Origin: Dicyema japonicum
Lineage: Eukaryota; Dicyemida; Rhombozoa; Dicyemidae
NCBI GenBank assembly: GCA_011109175.1
Contig: RDEW01000098.1
Location: 18,715 to 81,926, forward strand
Reading direction: 5' to 3'
DNA: 63,212 nucleotides
Position 1 is the stretch's first letter. Each line of letters opens with the position of its first letter. The position numbers were made by a program, and so were the translations under genes. Positions 46,480 through 57,041 of this stretch are shown here, piece after piece. The notes under the pieces are model-generated. The model searched no databases. It worked only from the letters and a program-made list of their open reading frames with translations, and was not told the DNA's origin.

Positions 46480-46765
46480 GATACTGAGTTGACAGGATAG
46501 AGAGTGAAGTTTGATCCGAAATATTTTCTTTCGTCAGGACGCATAAAACACAGATTGCCGTTCTTTGAGCATGTTGTCGGCTCTGATTCCCTTGAATGAA
46601 CCATTATGCTGAGCATAATACTTGGAAAAGAAGACTTGGTCGACCAAGACTCTGTGGGTATCCACAGTAGAAGACGTCACGGGAATGCCTATATCAAGGC
46701 TACTCCAAATTGCGACGGATCGGGAAGAGTGGCGGAAATTGGCTCAAGAGATCTCCAAAATAACA
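46480..46765 (+). pseudogene. LINE 3' end, same family as in Tigger 1
   Basis: The segment from TGCCGTTCTTTGAGCATGTT to GATCGGGAAGAGTGGCGGAA matches the reverse complement of about 3400-3600. It encodes the C-terminal tail of that LINE with breaks. 5'-truncated. Confidence 0.65.
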
Positions 46766-46792
46766 TAACATAAAGGATAATTCGGAAAGAAA

Positions 46793-47185
46793 ATGGAAGG
46801 ACAAAGTTTCAAAATCGATAATAGTAACCCATCTTTCTGGAAGAGATATAAAAAAACTCGTGTGTTCTAGGAAGTGAGTACTTCAAACAAGCTATTTTCT
46901 ACCAATCGAGGAAATTCCTTCTGTTTTCAAGCATCATTCGAAAATATTCAAGGCGTTAATCCAATGGATTTAATTCTTGATGCCAGGAAAGAAAATTTAA
47001 TAAATTTAATTAAATATCGTAAGAAGAGGCAAAGAACCATGGATAAAGTAGTTACCATTAGGAAGTCAAATCAATGATCAAAAGTAGTAGATCAAACGCC
47101 GGTACACGATTGTATAAACATCTTCAAGTTCACGGAGGGACCGGACCTCCTATCTCATGTCCTAAAGAAACTGTTCAATTCAAGT
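46793..47185 (+). CDS. Unrecognised host gene running into an assembly gap
   Basis: ATG at 46793 (MEGQSFKIDNSNPSFWKRYK). A 30-nt intron (46862-46891) removes a TAG and joins KKTR to LFSTNRGNSFCFQASFENIQ. The frame continues with GVNPMDLILDARKENLINLI and KYRKKRQRTMDKVV. A second intron of 23 nt (47065-47087; a 20-nt acceptor also works) skips a TGA and joins TIRN to RSNAGTRLYKHLQVHGGTGP, then PISCPKETVQFK into the N run at 47186. About 115 residues are visible; the C terminus is missing. Basic, with no signal peptide or membrane segment. No family recognised. Confidence 0.5.
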
Positions 47186-47259
47186 NNNNNNNNNNNNNNN
47201 NNNNNNNNNNNNNNNNNNNNNNNNNNNNNNNNNNNNNNNNNNNNNNNNNNNNNNNNNNN
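47186..47259. other. Assembly gap (74 N)
   Basis: Run of N. The gene upstream enters it; what emerges on the far side is a family 2 R2-like 3' end, so the gap may hide an insertion breakpoint. Confidence 0.95.
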
Positions 47260-47432
47260 GAATTAGTGGAAAATCGCTTCGCTTCTTAAAGAAAATTGGA
47301 AAATTTTAGCTACACTAGAAAGCCACGACGCACGTAAGACCCGGTGGCTACTCCAGTTGATCTCTGTTGCAATTGCGAGAGGCAATGCAACATCGATTAT
47401 ATCGGCGGGGTCCACTTATGATGGATGACAGT
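47260..47432 (+). pseudogene. R2-like retrotransposon 3' end (family 2)
   Basis: AATTAGTGGAAAATCGCTTC to GGCAATGCAACATCGATTAT matches the reverse complement of 13205-13400 and 30.63-30.86 kb. Its 5' side is in the gap. Confidence 0.7.
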
Positions 47433-47481
47433 TTTAATAAAAGTATAAACTTGTGTTAAAATTTATTAAATTGTAACAATT

Positions 47482-47812
47482 TCAGTTATCTTCAAAAGGC
47501 TGTTTCGGCACATCAGTTTTCTTCAAGCAGTTTCCTTCTCGAGAACAATGAGGATTCCGTCCAGATATACCTGTCTTGGCCGTAATACAGTTTCCAGAAA
47601 CTGGAACATTCTGATCAATTAAACGCTAAAAATATCCATGACTTTTTCGTCAAGTCTGTTTTTATTTTCACTTTTAAATAAAGATGCAAATGTTTACCAA
47701 CTATTTGAACTTGAATAAAGGAATCCTCTTTCAATAAATAAGCTCCTTTCTGAGTTTTCCGTTTTAAGAGATGAGCTGCAATCTTCAATTTTGTTTCACC
47801 ATTCAAAAGCAT
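47482..47812 (-). CDS. Small two-exon gene, unknown function
   Basis: ATG at 47812 (MLLNGETKLKIAAHLLKRKT) with QVQIVGKHLHLYLK to about 47672. Removing a 46-nt GT...AG intron (47626-47671) continues in frame as RLIDQNVPVSGNCITAKTG, ISGRNPHCSREGNCLKKTD and VPKQPFEDN, then stop. About 94 aa, basic, three cysteines in the second exon. The intron is longer than the others in the window, so the exon junction is uncertain. No family recognised. Confidence 0.4.
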
Positions 47813-47889
47813 TTTAATTGACACAAAAGATTTGAATTAAAACGTGACTTTTAAAATATTATTATTATTATTATTATAGGCACGTACGC

Positions 47890-48295
47890 GATGCCAAGAA
47901 CATGACAAAGCATGTACAACACGAAAAGGTAACAATCTAATTAACGTCCCCCATCTTTTTCGATCCGTTGCCATGTTCCGTAGCGTATCCTGAGATCTCA
48001 TCTAGAATAACCGGCAGTGTTGTCCTCGGACGGCCGCGGAAACGAGAAGATTGCTATGTTCGCAAGGGTCCCCATATCGTGGCGGAGTATGTGTCCAAAG
48101 AGCCTCCATCTTGAATCAGTAATCTCACATGATATTGGCTCAGTTCCTGTTCTCTTGTATAAGATTTCAAACTCCTTCGATATTTTGGTCTCTTAGAGAC
48201 ATCCGATTGATATCTTGTATTTTGAAAGGTCTTCACAAAGTTCTTTTCTTTTCCATGCACAAGAGAGTCCTTTGACATTGAACGTTAAAAGAGAG
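47890..48295 (-). pseudogene. LINE C-terminal fragment, FRGRPR family
   Basis: In mixed frames: SRWRLFGHILRHDMGTLANI (about 48110-48050), then FRGRPRTTLPVILDEISGYA (about 48040-47980). The Y-N-x-L...GHIL...FRGRPR order is that of the LINEs at 12, 32, 39 and 50 kb. A (ATT)n run at 47857-47878 may be its tail. Confidence 0.65.
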
Positions 48296-48499
48296 AAGTC
48301 CTTTAGGTTGCAATTTTCGTGTTTTTCAGACATACTTTTCAAGAGGGACGTCACCATTACAACCAAAAAATATTTATTTTAAAAATCAGTAAAATAAAAT
48401 TAAAATATTTATTTTATAAATCAGCAAAATAAAATCACATAATTAATTTTATATAATAAAACAAATTAATGCGCAAATAGAAATGATAAATTCAATTGA

Positions 48500-48597
48500 T
48501 TTGTCATTTTTTTAAATTCTGTGCCCCAAAACGAAGTTTTCCCAAAAGATAGAGGTTCCATTTCCCCGGAGGTTCACCACAAATAGTGGTCAAACTG
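48500..48597. mobile_element. Solitary pogo/Tigger-like right terminus
   Basis: GTGGTCAAACTG (48586-48597), followed by TA and preceded by GGTTCACC, AGAGGTTCCA and CCCAAAACG motifs, resembles the CCCAAATGTAAGTCATACTG end of Tigger 1. No matching left end found. Confidence 0.4.
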
Positions 48598-49090
48598 TAC
48601 CTCATGTACATAGATGTGTTGAGACTGATGAGAAGCAAAAGACAGACGAACTTAGTGTGTCTGGATATTTTCAAAGCCTTTTATAGTGTATGGCATGAAG
48701 CTCTTCTATCAAGACTTGTGTCAGTGGATTTTTCAAGATACCTGTTTATATGGCTGAAGAATTTCCTAACCGGAAGGATTTCTCAAGTACGTATTTGAGG
48801 ATTTGTATCCAAGATATTTTAATTGTGAGAGGCGTTTCGCAGAGCTCTGTCTTAAGCCCCCTATTGTTAACATTTTCCTAGCAGACTTCTCGATCCTTTC
48901 AGATTCGAATTCAAAACTACTTAAATACGCGAATGATATCTTAATAATGAAAAAATCTGGCAAGTTACCTTATCGGAGATAAGGATCAAGAAATATATTA
49001 ATTATGTTCAAGACTAATGCGAATGGAGGAGTGTGAAACTCTCAAAGGAAAAGTCGAACTCCTTGAGAATTAGCCGTATCAAACGACATC
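48586..49090 (+). pseudogene. Jockey-like LINE RT fragment
   Basis: NLVCLDIFKAFYSVWHEALL and SRLVSVDFSRYLFIWLKNFL, then TGRISQV (48625-48795): the D-x-x-K-A-F-D-x-V-W-H block of jockey-type RTs, with the D of AFD changed to Y. Broken frames give an LSPLL-like patch near 48860. No intact YADD. Confidence 0.6.
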
Positions 49091-49429
49091 ATGGCCAGTC
49101 ATACGCGCTTGGAGTGCCGGAATGCGTTTACTCCGCTACCTGAGTGTTACGATAATCATGAAGCCTCATTTCTGGAAGACGTTAAACTAAAAAAAGAGCG
49201 CTACAAACATTTCTGGAGACGTTCTTATTATATTCTCGAAAATAATCTTGCCCAGCATGATATACGGCAGAGCTTTTCAAAAAATAATTCTCTCGGCACA
49301 CTAACCGTAAAATAAATAATCCACGGGCACACATTAAAAAATAAAAAATTAAATTTTTAAGATGTGTAGAACTAAGTACAAAAATTGGTAATTTAATGCC
49401 CAAATTTTTATTAATAAAAAATGAAATCT

Positions 49430-49960
49430 TAATTATTAGAAAATGAGACATTATTTTCAATATTCTCCAACAAAGCACAAATCCGACGAGAAACAGTGTT
49501 ATCTTACAAAGGTATCTTCATTATTTTTTGTTCATATTTATGACCAAACATATTCCGAGCAATAATACGACAAGCAGGGATTATCAAGTTTTCGCTAATA
49601 GTGTGAGGTTTTAGTTGATTTGCAATCAATTCTGAGATCAGGTATGAACATTTCAATGATTCCTTTATGTTTACAAAAGTTTCACTGAACATCATTTGAC
49701 TAGATCTACAATTCATAGTAAAAATTAAATAATGCTTGTGATGTTTTTTTCAAATTGATAAAATAATCCACAGATTTTTTGGAATAGTCTGAATGCTTGG
49801 AAGTAAAATGTATCTAGTTTGCTAGGAACCATAGCATCATTTGCCAAGACTTCCATGCAAATTATACATTGAGGTAGTTTATTTTTATCTTTGCATACAT
49901 ATCCAAATGACAAATAAGAATCTTTATAAGAACGATGAACTGATTTATCCATAAGCACGT
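49430..49960 (-). pseudogene. hAT (ZBED-type) transposase N-terminal fragment
   Basis: Minus strand: SYKDSYLSFGYVCKD, NKLPQCIICMEVLANDAMVP and SKL (49930-49810), the BED finger region; then, after degraded sequence, ELIANQLKPHTISENLIIPA, CRIIARNMFGHKYEQKIMKI and PL (49620-49504), and NTVSRRICALLENIENNV (49500-49450). These match the KPHTIGENL...A...M.G......I.LSN.TV.RRI order of ZBED5/DUF4371-type hAT proteins. The catalytic core is absent. Confidence 0.7.
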
Positions 49961-50097
49961 TGATACAACCTTATTAAAAAATTAATTAATAATGGTTAAC
50001 CAATGTTAATGTCATTTAATATATAATAAAAAAATGATTATTTTAATTTTAGTAATTATTTTAATTTGTTTATCTTTTTAAATTAATTAGGTCAAAA

Positions 50098-50245
50098 AAT
50101 GTCAGTTGAGGAAGCCTGCTGCGTGGATTGCGAACGAGTTCCCTCGGAGTATGGCTATTCCAATCTTTTGTCTTAGCCATAGCCCTTCTCGTTGTTTAAT
50201 TGTTAAAAAAATTTAATTAATAAAAAAAAAAAAAAAAAAAAAATT
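50098..50245 (-). pseudogene. R2-like 3' end (family 1) beside a poly-A run
   Basis: GTCAGTTGAGGAAGCCTGCT to CTTAGCCATAGCCCTTCTCG is the reverse complement of the family 1 coding tail. An A run (50221-50243) follows. The sequence beyond (TAATTTGTTTATCTTTTTAA, 50254 on) repeats that before the insertion (50062 on), a ~40-bp direct repeat flanking it. Confidence 0.7.
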
Positions 50246-50384
50246 TAGTAAAGTTTTAATTTGTTTATCTTTTTAAATTAATTAGGTCAAAAAATGTAGA
50301 TAAATTTATTCAAATTTGTATTTGGCAGGCGGCACACTAGAAATTGTCTCCGGCACACCGTTTGACAACCTTTAAGTTAGGGAT

Positions 50385-50575
50385 TAGGATTTTGGTTAGA
50401 ATTCGGGATTAGGGTTAGGGATTTGGGTTAAGGATTTGGGTTCGGGATTTGGATTAGGGTTATGGTTAGAGATTAAGGTTAAGATTACGGTTAGGGATTG
50501 GGATTAGGGTTATTGTTATGGTTTGGGTTAGGGTTATGGTAAGGGTTTTGGTTAGAGATTAGGATCCACGTACGC
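50385..50575. repeat. Interstitial telomere-like (TTAGGG) repeats
   Basis: About 190 bp of degenerate TTAGGG variants (GGGATTAGGG, GGGTTAGGG, GGTTATGG, GGATTTGGG). TTAGGG is the common animal telomere repeat. A smaller CCCTAA-like patch lies near 11.1 kb. Confidence 0.75.
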
Positions 50576-50599
50576 CGGAGTTCTATGTACGGACGGTGA

Positions 50600-50640
50600 C
50601 AATTATTATTAATATTATTATTATTATTATTATTATAAAG
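50600..50640. repeat. (ATT)n microsatellite
   Basis: Interrupted ATT repeats, next to the LINE on its 3' side. Confidence 0.8.
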
Positions 50641-50714
50641 CACAACGTCTTGCCATTGGAAATGACAAAACCAGTGCATACCAAACATTAATTTTTTTTT
50701 AATTTTCTCCACTT

Positions 50715-51520
50715 TCCACGATCCTCAAGCCAAATCCCTCAAGTAATCCAGGTCATCTCCGTAGTTATAGATAATCCTATTCTCTTCAGGTCTTCATTCA
50801 GTGTCGTGGCCAGTGATGCTCTCGGACGTCCTCGGAACTTCACCTCCTCGGTTTGAAAGAATTTCTCCATGGCAACATTAGCTGGAGTTTCGATATTTCC
50901 CAGTAGGATGTGTTCTAATAGGCTCCAACGAAATTCTATGATGTCTAGTGAAATCTGTTTAGAAGACGTAATAGAGTATAGTTCTCGACTTCTTGTTCTC
51001 ATGCGGTCCCAGCACGAATGAATCTTCAGTAGTTGTCCCCGATGGAAGGAGTTTAGTTTTTTTAATGTCATTTAGGGTTAATGACCAAGAACTTGCAGTA
51101 TATAGGAGTATTGGTTTGGCTAACGAATTGTATAGTCGAGTTCTGATCTCTCGATTCAAGCCCTTCTTTCTTAGAAACCAATTTCTTCTCAAGTTGTATA
51201 AGGCCGTATTTGCTTTAATCTTCCGTGCGATGATGTCTTTTTTTCTCCAAGCAGGGATCCCAGCTTTTTAACCTTTCGCCAATGCTCTTCCAGAATATAT
51301 TCCTTCCTCATCAAAGTTGTCAGCTCTGTCTTGTCTTTGTTGATATTTAGTGACTATTTTTCGAATACTCTTGGTGCCGTCTCGAGTAATCCTAATAGGG
51401 CCTACCCATTTTGCGAGACGAAATCCACATCATCTGCATAAGCTAGGATGCTAGTTCCCTCCACAATAAAAGGCTTGAGATCCCGTAGCGCAGACTCAAG
51501 ATATGCAACAAAGAGGAGAG
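50715..51520 (-). pseudogene. LINE remnant, FRGRPR family
   Basis: Minus strand: ADDVDFVSQNG-like text (about 51440-51400), RNWFLRKKGLNREIRTRLYN and SLAKPILLYTASSWSLTLND (51190-51080), LKKLNSFHRGQLLKIHS, FRWSLLEHILLGNIETPANV with AMEKFF, and KFRGRPRASLATTLNEDLKR (51071-50770). RT core mostly lost, C terminus fairly complete. The (ATT)n run follows its 3' end. Confidence 0.75.
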
Positions 51521-51654
51521 TATTATAAATTAATATTATCGTATAATTAATCTTTATATCGGAATAATAATAATTTATAAAAATAGAAAATTATAATATT
51601 TTTTACTTAATAAGTATTATTATTGTAAAAGATTAATAATGAAAATTACGCAAT

Positions 51655-52130
51655 AATTAGGACGACAGAATGGCAAAGGCGTTACCTCTGATAGTCTCCA
51701 TTTCGAGCCTCTGTCTTAACCAGAGTCCTTCCTTGGCTTGCACTTTTTTGAGGCGAGTTTGCTTCTAATGCTGTCGAGAAAAACTTTAGTCTTCGCGCGT
51801 ACAATTCCAGTTGTCTTCCCAGCAATGTGAACGAAATGGTAATGGTCTCCGAGGAATTTTTACTAATGGATCTTCTCGACCTCCGCCTGGTCGGCTGGGT
51901 CTCCAGCGGAGTGCATCGCCGTCAGCAATTTGGCTTCTGAGAAGGTGTTCACACACGTTGCGTCTCAGACAAGTGATTTTCCGTGGGAGTATGGGAATAA
52001 CGTCATTCCATTCGGTCTCTTCCGTCGCCTCTGTCAATGGTTCCAACTGGGCCGGAAATCCCGCAGCCTTGAGGGCTCGAAAGATAATGTCATTGAGGTT
52101 GCGTGGCGCGGGGCTCTACCAGCACTCCGT
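51655..52130 (-). pseudogene. R2-like retrotransposon C terminus, head-to-head with the next element
   Basis: Minus strand, several frames: a damaged endonuclease region around 52080-51950, then FVHIAGKTTGIVRAKTKVFL (51840-51780) and LWLRQRLEMETIRGNAFAIL ending SS at 51656. This is the F-x-x-x-A-x-x-T-x-G C-terminal tail of a third R2-like family. Confidence 0.6.
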
Positions 52131-52139
52131 CGGCAAGAG

Positions 52140-52500
52140 AGTTGATATAATCCTTTCGTATCAACCTCCCCGTCGCAACGGTATTTCTGTCTCTGGCATA
52201 TGTCCACTGAATTCAGTCATTCATCTAACTCTTATTCAGGACAAATCGAACCATTTTTGTTGCGCCTATCGTAATCAAAAAAGTAGACGTATTCCTCTGA
52301 GAATACCAAAGGCCACTCGAATTCTCGCTGCTGAATGCCTCACGTCATTAATTGATAAAGCCATCAGCATCAGCGACCAGGCATCTTGGATACGTCTACT
52401 TCAACGCAGCAAAACTCTGGAATCGAGCCTGAGCAAGTATTTCGGTGCAAACAGTTGTCTACAGAAGCTGGGAGTAAACAGGAAGATTCTAAAGCATTTC

Positions 52501-52532
<32 letters not shown>

Positions 52533-54290
52533 GAACCGAAAACTAATGAAAAGGGACTTTCGCGCAGCTGTAAGAGTGGTGTCTTGTGACGAAACGCTGT
52601 TGAAACCGTGCCGTGAAGTCTTGGAGTTATTGAGAAGGGAGCACCCTGTTCCACCACCGAACCAGTGGAACTTGACAATTCCAGAAGATCTCCCGGCATT
52701 TACTCCCACGGAATTTGAAGTAGTGCGTGGAATAATGTCTTTTGCACCAGTAGTTGCGGAGTCCTGGACGGACTGCGCCCAAGCCATTTTAAAAAACTAA
52801 ACATCTGAAGCTACTGCTAAAGCCGGCCGTGCCTTGTTAACGTCTATCACCTTGCTGCTCACTCAAATAGTTAATGGTGATATTCCAAAATTTGCTAGAG
52901 ACCTTCTTTTTTGTGGACATCTATTGGCATTCCGAAATGGATATGGAGGGGTCCGCCCAATTGCGATCGGTACATATTTTCGAAGGCTTGCTGCTAAAAT
53001 CGCTGCCCGGAAAGTCTTCACAATGTTGCTGAAGAGCTGTTTCCGACTCAACTTGATGTGGGAGTGACCGGCGGTTGCGAGGCAGCAGTCCACGCCGGAG
53101 GAGTTACTTCAACAACAATAATTCACAGATCCAAAGGCTCGGCCTGAAGCTTGATATGTCAAATGCCTTTAAAATGCTGAAGAGAGACTGTATTTTGGAA
53201 TCCTGTTAGAAGAGAGCTCCAGAAATTGACTGACTTTTACACTCATCGTATGAGACGGACTCAGCTCTAGTTTACGGAAACGATATCGTTTATTTTATAT
53301 CGTTTATTCACGCACAAACATTCAGTAGGGCCTTTGCTTTTTACAATGACAATTGACACAATGGCACAAAGCATAAACTGTGAACTCAATTTGTGGTACT
53401 TATACGACGCTACAATAGCTGGCCAGGGGAGAACGTATATCAGGATATTTCTTTTACCATTCCAGCTATAAACGAATTGGGTTTAATTGTCAACGTTTTT
53501 GAAATCGAAACTGATCTATTTTTTTTCTCATTTCCAAACTTTTTTATTGCCTGCCAAGAATTCAAATTACAACTTCCAGCATATCCTCCTTGGAAAAGGT
53601 ACACTTCCTTGGCTGCCCTCTCGGAAACGACGAGCTAGAAAATTGCCTTACTAGTAAGAATAATGAAGTTAAAGCCTTTACAAAGAGAGTTTCATTTTTG
53701 GATCCACATGTGTCTTTCTTCTTGCAAGAAATGTATTTCCGTGTCAAAATGATGTACATTTTGAGCTGTTCACCATTTTTTGAACACCGGAATGCACTAT
53801 TGTCGGCTGATGGGACTCTAAGACGATCGGCGGAGTCAATCTGAATGTCAAATTCGATGATCTGGGCTAGACTAAGTGCAAACAACCGGCGAGAAATGGG
53901 GGCATTGAGTTGAGATCCCTCTTTGAAGTCGCCCTGCCTGCCTGCTTTTCATTTTTACGAGCTGCAGTCTCTTGGCACAAGCAGTTCTACGTAAAACAAC
54001 CAGACATACTTTGGATTTGGAGCTTGACAGAGTTTACAACTTGTGGGGTGACTTGGACTTGGAATTCCCGTCGAACGTCGCTTGGCAGAAGAGTTGGGAT
54101 TCAATCGCATATATGAGCACTATGGAGACCACGAAGAAAAGCGCCAACCAACACCGACTAGCAAGTATTAAGTCGTCGCACATCGCAGAAATGGAGTCTG
54201 GCTCGAGGCCCTACCTTCCCCACATCTGGAGAACCTCCTTGACGAAAACAGCTTGAGGATCGGGGTGGCACTGCGCCATTTCCGGAATTA
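52140..54290 (+). pseudogene. R2-like non-LTR retrotransposon, copy 2 (linker and RT)
   Basis: The 5' half missing from copy 1 is visible here: RRIPLRIPKATRILAAECLT (52280-52345), SLIDKAISISDQASWIRLLQ, then VNRKLMKRDFRAAVRVVSCD (52535-52590) and FEVVRGIMSFAPVVAESWTD (52705-52770), homologous to the linker of the element at 20-21 kb. From 52796 it aligns with copy 1 (GGVRPIAIGTYFRRLAAKIA near 52945-53010) but with more breaks; the QQGDPLGPLLF block is partly deleted near 53320. It stops near 54245 at the same point as copy 1, without an endonuclease domain. Confidence 0.8.
52500..52532. repeat. (GA)n microsatellite inside the retrotransposon frame
   Basis: GAGAGA run that encodes an EREREREK stretch in the plus frame without breaking it. 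Confidence 0.85.
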
Positions 54291-54614
54291 TAATATTGAT
54301 TAAATTTTAATAAAATGACAGTTATAACAGCAGATGACAGATGTCATAGGTAACGTCTGTGGCTCGCGACACATGGAACAAAGGATGGAGCATATAGCAA
54401 GTCGATCGTGTTTAAGACTTTTGAAAGTAATAAATCAATAGTGTCATAGGATTAAGGTCCTCTCAATGTCACACAAGTCCATCAAGAATAAGCATGAAAA
54501 ATGATTTTTTACATCATCCATGGCACAGCGCATCACTTGAGACCGGTGGATCACATGGATAACTATATAGATGTTTAAATTATAGTTTAAGGTTAAAGTT
54601 GATATGATTTTATT

Positions 54615-55478
54615 AGGTCAGGCCAGTTTCAATTATTTCTGCTCAAATTCTACTTGTTTGTCTACATTGGTATTCTTGGTGGATTATGCCTCTGCTTCCA
54701 GGCTTATGGACAAGATTAATGTTCCGCTTAAACCAATTATTCATCTCAACTATTCTGAGGTGTCAATTACTCAATAAACTAGTAAATCTTTATTAGCTAA
54801 ACAAGAAAATTAAGTGTTAGGAGCAGACTAGACGTTTGACAGTCCTCTCACATTCCTTACTATATATTCTACCAAGTTACAATATGGGTCATTTGATGGT
54901 AATATCGAATCTTCACATTCTTCATTTATTATTGCGGCTATTTTTAGAAATATAAACTAACAATAGGCAAGAACACAATCAGTAAGAGAAATATCAATTT
55001 CATCAGCTAAATAGCGAGTTAAGTATTAAATACTTCGCAAATCGTAATTAAACCAATCTAATATATATTTTTTTATTGAATTTTCTTATTGGAAAACATT
55101 TATATTTTAATCTCTTTTGGAGGAGAACGAAGCAATAAGAAAGAACCCGTGGTAGATTTTATGTGAACGGGCTTACAAAAAATGTTTGAGATCTCATGAG
55201 GACACCGAGCGAAGATAAGGTGGTTAGTAAAAGTGACAGGCTCACTTATGTTTAATTCGTCAAAAGGTTGACGTACCTGATCTTCTTTCTTCTTGTAAGT
55301 ATGGCAGAGGTAACCGTTTTAGGAAACATTTGAAACCCGATATTCTGAAAGATGGAATTGTCAGATGCACGTAAGATCCTGGTTAGATTGCCGTCCATAC
55401 CAAAATTAAAAAGAACTTGGAGCATAACTATTTATGAATTGATTGTATAGGAATGATAGTTAGTGTTTTTCAGTAATC
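54615..55478. repeat. Peptide-carrying repeat, copy 2
   Basis: Direct repeat of 57042-57905 (very similar) and of 1975-2890 (more diverged). Confidence 0.85.
54817..55003 (-). CDS. Small secreted four-cysteine peptide, copy 2
   Basis: Same layout as the gene at 2258-2446: signal MKLIFLLLIVFLPI, 24-nt intron (54938-54961), then NEECEDSILPSNDPYCNLVE and the C-terminal RTVKRLVCS. Two single-base deletions break it, one at the exon 1 end and one before the IYS segment. Copy 3 is intact at both sites, so these may be consensus errors rather than a dead gene. Compared with copy 1, Q-N becomes S-N and S-C becomes Y-C around the second cysteine; all four cysteines are kept. Confidence 0.45.
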
Positions 55479-56373
55479 CAATAGTTAAATTGACAGAAGT
55501 ATGAGGAGTGATATACCTACAACCACGTAATGATTACATCGTCTCAAGGTTGGTTTAACCTCCTGTTGCCATTCTCCTAATGAAAATAGCCGAAATGAAA
55601 GACTCGAGTGCTCAGATATAAATCTCGAACGAATAAGTGTTGTATACACCTTTATTATGAATTAGCTGTTGACGTAGCAAAAATGCACTATGCCATATAA
55701 CACGCTTAATAATTAAATCTCACAAAAATAAATTTGACCTTTGTTCATCTCTTGGAGACATCAGATACCTGAATTTTAGGATATAAAAATTATCTGATGT
55801 ATCAATATTCGAATCCTATATGGCCTATATTAGGAGATGTTATTATTGACGAGAAAGGGTGGAGTTTTTAGTTATTTTCGGATGTTCCTGATAATAATAA
55901 AATTCAAGAGGGCGTAAATACAAGGGAATAGTTCCTTCAAAATCATTAGATGAATTTTTATTTTCAAATTCATCAAGTGGTGTCAATTCTATGAGATTGT
56001 CATAAGTATACAAAAGAGTTCCTTACCCACTTCTTGTAATCAAGCCTGTGAAACATAATCGTTCTCTCATACCGGTATAATCGGCTCTCAAAAGGTCTAT
56101 TCAAAAAAGAGCTAATTATGAAGCAAGAGATAGTTAGTTCTAAATGGATATAGAATTTGGGACTCCTTGGATGAATCGTACGTAAGTATAACATTTGAGG
56201 GTTATATCGGACGATTTATAGAAGATTAGTATAAATGACGGTACGGAAGACGTCTAATTGCCGATGATATATGCTCGATAATTTGAACGAATTAATTTAA
56301 AAAAGAAACTAATGAAGAAAAATGAGATTACTTAATTGGATTTAGTAAAGATCCAATGAAGAAAAAGATGAGA
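55479..56373. other. No gene recognised
   Basis: Sequence between the two direct repeats. No frame shows a known motif; the 64-residue minus frame at 56000-56194 has no support. Confidence 0.35.
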
Positions 56374-56486
56374 TGAAAAAGTTTCACAAATAGACCTCTT
56401 TGAAGAGATCTCTTTGAAACGAAAAAGTTTCACAAATAGACCTCTTTGAAACGAAAAAGTTTCACCAATACACCTCCATAAAGAGA
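56374..56486. repeat. Three short tandem repeats
   Basis: GAAAAAGTTTCAC starts at 56374, 56421 and 56453; the units continue with AAATAGACCTCTTTGAA. Units are 47 and 32 bp, the longer one carrying an extra inverted GAGATCTC segment. Confidence 0.8.
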
Positions 56487-56584
56487 ACTCTCGATCGTTT
56501 ATTATCCCTAAAGTAAAATATATCCTCGTAGATATGACGTGGAAGGATTGTGTCAAATAATCTTAGGCGTCGGATTTCATGTCA

Positions 56585-56945
56585 AATTGGAGCCGCTCGG
56601 ACTCGCCAAGCCAACCAAAGACCAACGAAAGAACTCTCTTCCATGGGAAATCGGTAGATACGTTGGCTGAGGCTCAACCCTTGTGGATAACCTTTTTCAT
56701 TCGACCTTGTTATGACAGCAACTAACCAGGCTCTGCTTCGGAGAAGGCTGAGACCATCTAGATAAAAAAAATACGTATGTTTCGGTAGACAGTTTATGTT
56801 TTTTCCAGTCGCCGTGGAAACATTAAGAATCATACGAACCATTTCACTGATCCAGCTAAACAGGATTGGATCGCTCATCGCAAAGAAAAAAAGATCGTAG
56901 TGAAAGGAAGACTGTCGCATTGAGCTCTTTTCTTTGCAATTCATT
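56585..56945 (+). pseudogene. LINE C-terminal fragment
   Basis: About 56690-56830 (CCTTGTTATGACAGCAACTA, CTCTGCTTCGGAGAAGGCTG) matches 58990-59105 (CCTTGTAATGAGAGCAACTA, CTCTGCTTCGCAAAAGGCTG), the tail of the LINE there. 5'-truncated. Confidence 0.55.
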
Positions 56946-57041
56946 AAATGAAATATAATCTCAATTATGAGATCAGACAGTATTTGTTAACTATTAGTTT
57001 TAGCATTAAATCATTTAATAATCAAAGTTTGTTCATTTATT

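Larger units (their letters stand above)
52796..55478. repeat. Segmental duplication of 1-2890
   Basis: From AAACATCTGAAGCTACTGCT onward this region follows 1-2890 through the truncated retrotransposon, the spacer and the peptide-carrying repeat. The shared 3' truncation of the retrotransposon shows duplication of one locus rather than two insertions. Confidence 0.85.

Noticed and set aside
50491-50712. Asn-rich minus-strand frame
   Set aside because: Produced by translating the (ATT)n microsatellite and telomere-like repeats.
52370-52787. Two minus-strand frames with long Ser-Leu runs
   Set aside because: Antisense of the (GA)n run inside the retrotransposon.
56582-56944. 120-residue minus-strand frame with hydrophobic stretches
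   Set aside because: The plus strand matches the LINE tail at 59.0 kb; the minus frame is a shadow.
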